From an uncultured Dorea sp. (GTDB taxonomy: Bacteria; Bacillota; Clostridia; Lachnospirales; Lachnospiraceae): a stretch of 35,533 nt of DNA. The DNA is taken from positions 1 through 35,533 of the forward strand of contig CAJTVY010000036.1 in the NCBI GenBank assembly GCA_910579925.1. The letters run 5' to 3'. The notes below the pieces were generated by a model. It did no database searches, had not been told where the DNA came from, and saw only the letters and a program-made list of their open reading frames with translations. The translations under genes were made by a program, and so were the position numbers. Below, piece after piece: positions 30,435-35,533 of this stretch. Position 1 is the first letter of the stretch, and every line of letters starts with the position of its first letter.

Positions 30435-31754
30435 ATGATGACACTAATTTTGTTCTCTTCCATACTTGTTGGGCTTATGTTGACCTGCGACGTTTTTATA
30501 TTGACCCATCCGCTTCTTTCCGCAAATAAATACCTTATTTTCTTTCTATCCTTGTCTTCCCTTGCTTTTCTGCAAACCAATTTTAACCTTCCTCTTGTGT
30601 TATTTATTACCCTAGGGTTAAATTCTCTCCTGTTAGTAAAATTCTCTAAAAAATTATATACTATTTTTTATATACCGCTGGGTTATATCATAAACTGCGT
30701 TTTAGTCAATGTAATCGGGCTTGCAGGCAATATATTGTGGGATATCTCCGTCAAAGATTTAAACTCAGATAAATTTCTTCTTATCATAAACTGTCTTTGT
30801 ACAATAGCGGCGTCCTGTCCCGCTCTTTATCTGGTCAGGCTATTGTTTCAGAAATATCTGATTCGTATGTTTGAGACAATGAACAAAAAACTTATTGCTT
30901 TACTTGTATTCATCCTTCTGCTCTGTGCCTTTTTGATTTTTATGCTGGCTTCCTTTTTTGATACCTTGGAAATTACCCACAGAGAATATTTTTTAATGTC
31001 TTCTTCGGTCCTCCTTTATTCTGTGTTTACAATTAGTATCATCATTTTTGTACTGCGCACAGAAAAAAAGAGCTTTGAAGCTCAGGAACGAGTAGAATAT
31101 CTGAAAAACCTAAATGAATACACAAAAAATCTGGAAATGGTATATCAAAACTTACGTTCTTTCCGGCATGACTATTTCAATATTATGGTTTCCCTTGCCG
31201 CATATATTGACGCCAAAAAGTATGATGAATTAGAAACCTTTTTCTATAGGCACATTTTACCTATGCAGAAGAACCTTACGCTAAAAAACAGCGCGTTAAA
31301 CAACCTGCTTCATATCCATATATTGGAACTGAAAAGTATTCTATATACCAAGCTGCTCTTAGCCGTCAATCAGGATATCGAAGTGAATATTGATATTCCG
31401 GACGAAATCGATTCTGTTGCCATGGACCCCGTCGACATGACCCGAATGTTTGGAATTTATCTGGATAATGCCATAGAGGCGTGTCTGGAAACAAATCATC
31501 CGGTCGTGAATCTTCATCTGGGTAAGATGAATCAGGATATCGTATTTATTATTTCAAATACGTTTATTGACAAAGGCCTTTCCGTTGCGCAGATGCACAA
31601 AAAGGGCGTAACCACAAAGGGAGACGGTCATGGCGTCGGCCTTTGCAATGTGTCTGAAATATTGAACCGCTATAATAATATTTACCATGAAACCTTGATG
31701 AGAGAAGGGTTATTCATACAACAAGTTCAGATATCAAAAAGTATACTGATATAA
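30435..31754 (+). CDS. GHKL sensor histidine kinase (AgrC-like), intact copy
   Basis: 439 aa. N-terminal membrane sensor with about six transmembrane segments (roughly 5-25, 33-50, 52-70, 78-100, 115-137, 152-175, 185-208). The cytosolic part contains the H-box FRHDYFNI (H245), N-box MFGIYLDNAIEA (N345) and G-box GDGHGVGL (396-403), the features of AgrC/BlpH-type kinases. GAAGGAG precedes ATGATG. It is followed 10 nt later by a paralogue. It should sense a peptide or membrane-active signal and phosphorylate the LytTR regulator at 28494-29216. Confidence 0.92.
   Translation: MMTLILFSSILVGLMLTCDVFILTHPLLSANKYLIFFLSLSSLAFLQTNFNLPLVLFITLGLNSLLLVKFSKKLYTIFYIPLGYIINCVLVNVIGLAGNILWDISVKDLNSDKFLLIINCLCTIAASCPALYLVRLLFQKYLIRMFETMNKKLIALLVFILLLCAFLIFMLASFFDTLEITHREYFLMSSSVLLYSVFTISIIIFVLRTEKKSFEAQERVEYLKNLNEYTKNLEMVYQNLRSFRHDYFNIMVSLAAYIDAKKYDELETFFYRHILPMQKNLTLKNSALNNLLHIHILELKSILYTKLLLAVNQDIEVNIDIPDEIDSVAMDPVDMTRMFGIYLDNAIEACLETNHPVVNLHLGKMNQDIVFIISNTFIDKGLSVAQMHKKGVTTKGDGHGVGLCNVSEILNRYNNIYHETLMREGLFIQQVQISKSILI
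31476..31673 (+). repeat. 198-bp perfect repeat between the kinase paralogues, copy 1
   Basis: Identical to 32805-33002 (offset 1329), covering the segment from after the N-box through the G-box. Outside this block the two genes differ at many silent and coding sites, so the block was probably homogenised by gene conversion. Confidence 0.9.
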
Positions 31755-31764
31755 GGAGTTTTTT

Positions 31765-33068
31765 ATGATTACACTATATTTGACAGCTTCCATACTTATT
31801 GCGCTTATGCTGGTCTGCGACATTTTTATATTGACTTACCCCCGTCTTTCCGTAAATAAATACCCCATTTTCTTTTTATCATTTTTTACGCTTTTTTACA
31901 TATTAATATATTTTAATTTTAACGCTATGCTGTTTGTTATACTGGGAGTAAATTCCATTCTGTTAGCCAGCTTCACAAAGAAATTATATTCGGTTTTTTT
32001 TATTCCGATCGGTTATGTTATAAACTGCGTTTTAGATAATCTAATAGGGCTTGCAGCCAATATGTTATGGGGACTCTCCGTTAAAGAATTAAATGCAAAT
32101 ATATACCGTGTCATCCTAGTTCTCCTCTGTACGATAGCCGCCTCCTGCCCTGTCCTTTATCTGGTCAGGCTGTTGTTCCAAAGATACTTGAGCAGTATTT
32201 TTGAAAAAATGAACAAGAAACTAACTGCTTTGATCGCTATAACCCTTTTTCTTTGCGCAACTATGATTCTTACGCTGGCTTCCTTTTTTGATACTCTGGA
32301 AATTACGCGCAGGGAGTTCTTTTTAATGGTTTCTTCGGTTGTCCTCTATTCTGTGTTCACAATCAGTATGATTCTTTTCGTACTTTACACAGCTAAAAAA
32401 GTTATGAAGCTCAGAAAAAAGTGGAGTATCTGGAAAACCTGAATGAGTACACCCAAAACCTTGAGATGGTATATAATAATCTTCGTTCTTTCCGGCATGA
32501 TTATATCAATATTATGGCTTCCCTCTCCGCATATATTGATGAGAAAAAATATGATGAACTTGAAACCTTTTTTTATGAACATATTTTTCCTATGCAAAAA
32601 AATCTTACGCAAAAGAACAGCGAATTAAACAACTTATTACATATCCATATATTGGAATTGAAAAGTATCTTGTATACCAAACTGCTTCTGGCCGTCAATC
32701 AGGATATTGAAGTGAATATTGATATTCCGGATGAAATTGATTCCGTTCACATGGATCCCGTTGACATGACCAGAATGTTTGGGATTTATCTGGATAATGC
32801 CATTGAGGCGTGTCTGGAAACAAATCATCCGGTCGTGAATCTTCATCTGGGTAAGATGAATCAGGATATCGTATTTATTATTTCAAATACGTTTATTGAC
32901 AAAGGCCTTTCCGTTGCGCAGATGCACAAAAAGGGCGTAACCACAAAGGGAGACGGTCATGGCGTCGGCCTTTGCAATGTGTCTGAAATATTGAACCGCT
33001 ATGATAATATTTACCATGAAACCTTGATAAAAGACGGATTGTTCATACAACAGATCCAGATATCATAA
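31765..33068 (+). pseudogene. GHKL sensor histidine kinase paralogue, frameshifted in an A6 tract
   Basis: Two frames make one kinase: 31765-32442 (membrane part, ending in the abnormal LRKKWSIWKT) and 32421-33068 (kinase part, FRHDYINI, LDNAIEA, GDGHGVGL). Compared with the first copy (T-E-K-K-S-F-E-A-Q), one A is missing in the run 32395-32400; with seven A the frame reads AKKSYEAQKKVEYLEN and gives an intact protein of about 434 aa. GGAG precedes its ATG and it lies 10 nt after the first kinase. All kinase motifs survive, so the break is recent, is a sequencing error, or is a phase-variable switch. As written, the membrane half and catalytic half would be separate. Confidence 0.85.
32805..33002 (+). 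repeat. 198-bp perfect repeat, copy 2
   Basis: Exact copy of 31476-31673, in the frameshifted kinase gene. First mismatches are GAG-proximal at 32804 and at 33003. Confidence 0.9.
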
Positions 33069-33080
33069 AGATGCTGCTTC

Positions 33081-33806
33081 TTACAAATCTTTCTTTTGTA
33101 AAACAGTCATGGCGATGATTGTAAATGCAATACCTGTGACCAAAAATACCGTAATATTTTTGATACTCCAATCCTGATACATCAGGAATTGATCAGACAG
33201 GCAGAACAGCACATAATCCAATACTTTTCCAAGCGCCCTTATTTTCTGTCCGATCATCTGTAAAAGACCCGGCATTACCCAAAACAGTACGATCAGATAA
33301 ATAAAAGGCGTTATGGTTGTATTGTAAAAGCATGTGACCATCACTGCCGTTGCGCCTATGGCAAAACCATAAACCATATATATCAAAATTTCTTTTCCAA
33401 TGGTTCCCAGTAGCATAGGTACTGTCCATGGCTGTTTGCAGATCACCAATGCAGCGTCATACAAAATCCCGCCACATAAACCAATCAACATATTGACAAT
33501 GGTTACGCTCACGATTTTTGCAATAATGATCTGGATTCTGCTGCTTCTTGATGTAAAAACAAACGTCGCTGTTTTTAAATCAAATTCTTCTCCTAAACTC
33601 TTTACTGCCAAAAACATGATTAAAATACTGGAAAAGTTTCCGAAAAACGCGATTACATTGCTGACTCCAAAACTATCAGGAAACGCATACGCACCGTATG
33701 TCATTCCGCCTCCCATGATAAGCACCATAATCAGGCCGAACAGAAATTCTCTTTTTTTCAGTATTTTTGTCAGTTCCAGCATCGTAATGTTTATTGTCCT
33801 TTTCAT
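33081..33806 (-). CDS. ABC-2 type transporter permease
   Basis: 241 aa with six predicted transmembrane segments (about 20-36, 52-70, 98-118, 140-162, 168-190, 215-235) and no ATPase motif. The layout (cytosolic N-terminus TMLELTKILKKREF, then GEEFDLKTATFVFTSRSSRIQII) is typical of BcrB/LanG-type permeases. The likely ATPase is at 29373-30242. It converges on the kinase genes with 12 nt between the stops. Its promoter carries LytTR-type repeats like those of the ATPase, so the two halves can be co-regulated though unlinked. Confidence 0.88.
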   Translation of the reverse strand: MKRTINITMLELTKILKKREFLFGLIMVLIMGGGMTYGAYAFPDSFGVSNVIAFFGNFSSILIMFLAVKSLGEEFDLKTATFVFTSRSSRIQIIIAKIVSVTIVNMLIGLCGGILYDAALVICKQPWTVPMLLGTIGKEILIYMVYGFAIGATAVMVTCFYNTTITPFIYLIVLFWVMPGLLQMIGQKIRALGKVLDYVLFCLSDQFLMYQDWSIKNITVFLVTGIAFTIIAMTVLQKKDL

Positions 33807-33835
33807 AACTATGTCTCTCCTTTCGATTTATTCCC

Positions 33836-33901
33836 ATTATAAACAATCTGGATCTCTATTCTCATTTTTTTCTTAAACGGTCATAAATTTGTCGTAAGCG
33901 C
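33836..33901 (-). promoter_or_regulatory. Permease promoter and LytTR-type operator
   Basis: Minus-strand TATAAT (33841-33836) with weak -35 (TGAGAA). Direct repeats on the plus strand: TCTTAAACGG (33871-33880) and TCGTAAGCGC (33892-33901), 11-nt spacing and 21-bp period. Distance from repeat to -10 is 29 nt, against 30 nt at the ATPase promoter. Confidence 0.75.
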
Positions 33902-34037
33902 TAAATTGTGTGCATTCGCCACATTTATAATCGCCATTTTTCCATTATTCCTTTGAAGGATCTGCTCTTAAATATCCAGTCACACAATCCCCTCGAAAGA
34001 ATATACTATACCATTAGGAATTTGAAGGAGGATATGT

Positions 34038-34667
34038 ATGAAAAAGCGTTTACTTGCCGTAGCACTTGTAATTGCACTAGCACTCACAACCCTGCTGGCA
34101 TGCTCATCCAAAGAAAAAAATTCAGAAACTTCCACACCGAAAACAGAAAATAAAAACACGAAAAATACTGAAGATACTGAAATAGAAGAAACACTTCCAA
34201 AATCCACAAAAGTCATTCTAAACGAAGTCGCTCACTCCATTTTTTATGCCCCGATGTATATCGCAATTGAAGAAGGATACTTTGAAGATGAAGGCATTGA
34301 TCTGGAACTTGTGACTGGTTTTGGAGCAGATAAAACTATGACCGCTGTAATCTCCGGAAGCGCAGACATTGGTTTCATGGGATCCGAAGCTTCCATTTAT
34401 ACTTATAATGAAGGCGCTAACGACTATGTGGTAAACTTCGCACAATTGACTCAGCGCGCCGGAAATTTCCTGGTAGCACGAGAAGAAATGCCTGATTTTA
34501 CATGGGATGCGCTTAAAGGTAAGAATGTTCTTGGTGGTCGGAAAGGCGGTATGCCCAGCCACGATGTAACATGGGAACACATCAGAGGGATTTATGAGTG
34601 GACAAGCCGGAAAGCCCCGGATTTAAAGGTTTTTAAATATGAGGAAACGGTTGTTTCCGTCTCATAG
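34038..34667 (+). pseudogene. Truncated ABC solute-binding lipoprotein (NMT1/SsuA-like)
   Basis: 209 codons; the family usually has about 320-350. Lipoprotein signal peptide (MKKRLLAVALVIALALTTLLAC, lipobox LLAC at C22), a Ser/Thr/Lys/Glu-rich linker, then the first lobe of a type 2 binding protein: HSIFYAPMYIAIEEGYF, SADIGFMGSEAS, ARE and GRKGGMP. After GGMP the sequence no longer resembles the family (SHDVTWEHIRG onward) and ends soon, so the second lobe is lost, perhaps by deletion or fusion. Family members bind sulfonates, pyrimidines or related nutrients. No permease or ATPase partners are adjacent. GGAGG precedes the ATG. Confidence 0.8.
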
Positions 34668-34772
34668 CATAACTGCATTTACTCACTTTGCCAGAAGAAG
34701 GACAGGCCAAGACCGGGAGCCTCTCAAAATCTATATGGGGCGCTCACTAAAATACTGTTGTAAAATATGCTG

Positions 34773-34801
34773 TTGAATTTTACATCAAATCAGGGTATAC
34801 T
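34773..34801 (+). promoter_or_regulatory. Promoter of the toxin-antitoxin operon
   Basis: TTGAAT (34773-34778), 17-nt spacer, TATACT (34796-34801), 25 nt upstream of the antitoxin ATG. Confidence 0.7.
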
Positions 34802-34826
34802 AAGGGCAGGAAAGGAGAATGTGATT

Positions 34827-35087
34827 ATGCCGAATATCAAACCAATCTCTGATTTGAGGAATTACAGTGATGTGCTCCGTGACGTATCTGTGGGCGCACC
34901 GGTCTTTCTCACCAAAAACGGACGCGGGCGCTATGCAATCATTGACATGCAGGACTATGAAAGAACACGGGCGACCCTGAAACTCATGGGCGAACTTGCA
35001 AAAGGAAAAAAATCTGGAGAGGAAAAGGGATGGCTTTCGTCCTCGGATGTGAGAGCACATTTCCGGGCAAAGGCAAATGAAGAATAA
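34827..35087 (+). CDS. Antitoxin, Phd/YefM family
   Basis: 86 aa. N-terminal Phd/YefM DNA-binding fold: MPNIKPISDLRNYSDVLRDVSVGAPVFLTKNGRGRYAIIDMQDYE; the C-terminal tail (about 55-86) is charged and should wrap the toxin. ATG 34827 follows AAGGAG; an upstream in-frame ATG lies before the promoter and is rejected. The stop overlaps the toxin start by 11 nt. It should repress its own promoter, especially with toxin bound (family knowledge). Confidence 0.92.
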   Translation: MPNIKPISDLRNYSDVLRDVSVGAPVFLTKNGRGRYAIIDMQDYERTRATLKLMGELAKGKKSGEEKGWLSSSDVRAHFRAKANEE

Positions 35088-35415
35088 CATTCATTACTCC
35101 CCGGAAGCCCAGAACGACCTGGACGAAATCTGGGAGTATATTACCTTTGAATTATGTAATCCGCAAGCCGCTGAAAACACCGTAAACAAAATCATGGACA
35201 CTGTTGATGAACTGGAAAATTTTTCAGAAATCGGCGCTCCGCTGTCCTCTGTGACAGATATAGAAAGCGACTACCGATTTCTCACCAGTGGAAATTACAT
35301 GGTTTTTTACCGTGTGAATGGGCAGGACGTGTACATTGACCGTGTTCTCTATGGCAGACGGGATTATCTTCGGATTCTGTTTCCTGATCTGCCGCAGTAT
35401 GACAACGAAAGATAA
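35077..35415 (+). CDS. Toxin, RelE/ParE family
   Basis: 112 aa. Pattern YSPEAQNDLDEIWEYI, ENFSEIGAPL, YRFLTSGNYMVFYRVNGQDVYIDRVLYGRRDYLRILF, the usual core of RelE/ParE toxins. Members cleave mRNA on ribosomes or inhibit gyrase; the C-terminal DRVLYGRRDYLRILF region does not by itself decide which. The gene overlaps the antitoxin by 11 nt, which implies coupled translation. Complete and probably functional. Confidence 0.92.
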   Translation: MKNNIHYSPEAQNDLDEIWEYITFELCNPQAAENTVNKIMDTVDELENFSEIGAPLSSVTDIESDYRFLTSGNYMVFYRVNGQDVYIDRVLYGRRDYLRILFPDLPQYDNER

Positions 35416-35436
35416 AACAAAATATAATAACGATGG

Positions 35437-35466
35437 AACCGCTGGCTGACGCTGGCGGTTTTTTAT
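35437..35466 (+). terminator. Terminator of the toxin-antitoxin operon
   Basis: AACCGCTGGC pairs with GCTGGCGGTT (10 bp, two G-U pairs) around TGAC and is followed by TTTTTT. Strong intrinsic terminator 21 nt after the toxin stop. Confidence 0.92.
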
Positions 35467-35533
35467 TGCTCCGGGCCAACTGGACCTATGTCAATACTTT
35501 GGACAAAAAAAGTTGAAAGCTTATGCTGCTTTT

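Noticed and set aside
30254..30580. 108-codon ORF antisense to the kinase start
   Set aside because: It covers the operator, two promoters and the 5' end of a real gene, and has no family features.
35467..35533. Possible IS end (TGTCAATACTTTGGAC followed by a run of A)
   Set aside because: Resembles the end of an insertion sequence continuing past the window, but no transposase or second end is visible.
1..35533. CRISPR arrays, rRNA genes, conjugation or phage structural genes
   Set aside because: No regularly spaced repeats, rRNA signatures, relaxase, type IV coupling or capsid/tail genes were seen on either strand.

Overview
The window looks like a chromosomal segment of a Lachnospiraceae-type member of the Clostridia. 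Reasons: the FMN riboswitch with ribD-ribE-ribBA-ribH, PcrA with a short C-terminal GDRVRHxxFGxGTV module, YerC (TrpR-like), a DUF1836 protein, GHKL/LytTR regulation, and strong AGGAGG-type ribosome binding sites. The species cannot be named from the sequence alone. Housekeeping genes fill about 2.3-21.9 kb. The two flanks (0-2.3 kb and 22-35.5 kb) are more AT-rich and full of mobile-element debris.

Left flank (1-2349): a decayed element at the 3' end of the 23S rRNA uridine methyltransferase gene (rlmD/rumA). A 279-bp near-identical direct repeat (162-440 and 2070-2348, offset 1908) carries the last codons of rlmD plus a small ORF. In the outer copy the rlmD tail is fused to the C-terminus of a large serine recombinase. 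Between the repeats lie the broken recombinase and an intact DUF2971 gene.

Core (2310-21895): rlmD and a NYN/OST-HTH protein, a small acidic-tailed membrane protein, pcrA, and the riboflavin operon, in which a promoter, an FMN riboswitch and two terminator hairpins precede ribD. Next is a probable five-gene operon, transcribed MATE exporter - hybrid kinase - hybrid kinase - HPt - receiver/HD-GYP. It contains every part of a multistep phosphorelay ending in a predicted c-di-GMP phosphodiesterase. A divergent DUF1836 gene with a palindrome over its promoter, yerC, a PHP hydrolase and two small unknown genes follow.

Right flank (21993-35533): tRNA-Ala(GGC) marks the start of an accessory region. 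It holds a 63-aa ORF bounded by a degenerate repeat of the tRNA 3' end, unknown genes (22930-26133) with a divergent XRE regulator and a leader hairpin, a frameshifted gene, and an IS256-family transposase with an internal deletion. Then comes a LytTR/GHKL cell-signalling locus with a two-gene ABC exporter. The ATPase and permease genes are separated by two tandem GHKL kinase genes on the opposite strand. The second kinase gene is frameshifted in an A6 tract and shares a perfect 198-bp block with the first. Matching 10-bp direct repeats with a 21-bp period sit at the same distance from the TATAAT of both ABC genes, which makes them probable LytTR operators. The window ends with a truncated lipoprotein gene and a Phd/YefM-RelE/ParE toxin-antitoxin pair.

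The points most worth following are the rlmD-targeting element with its broken C-terminal extension, the LytTR regulon with duplicated sensors, and the MATE/phosphorelay/HD-GYP operon. No CRISPR array, rRNA or conjugation gene was seen.
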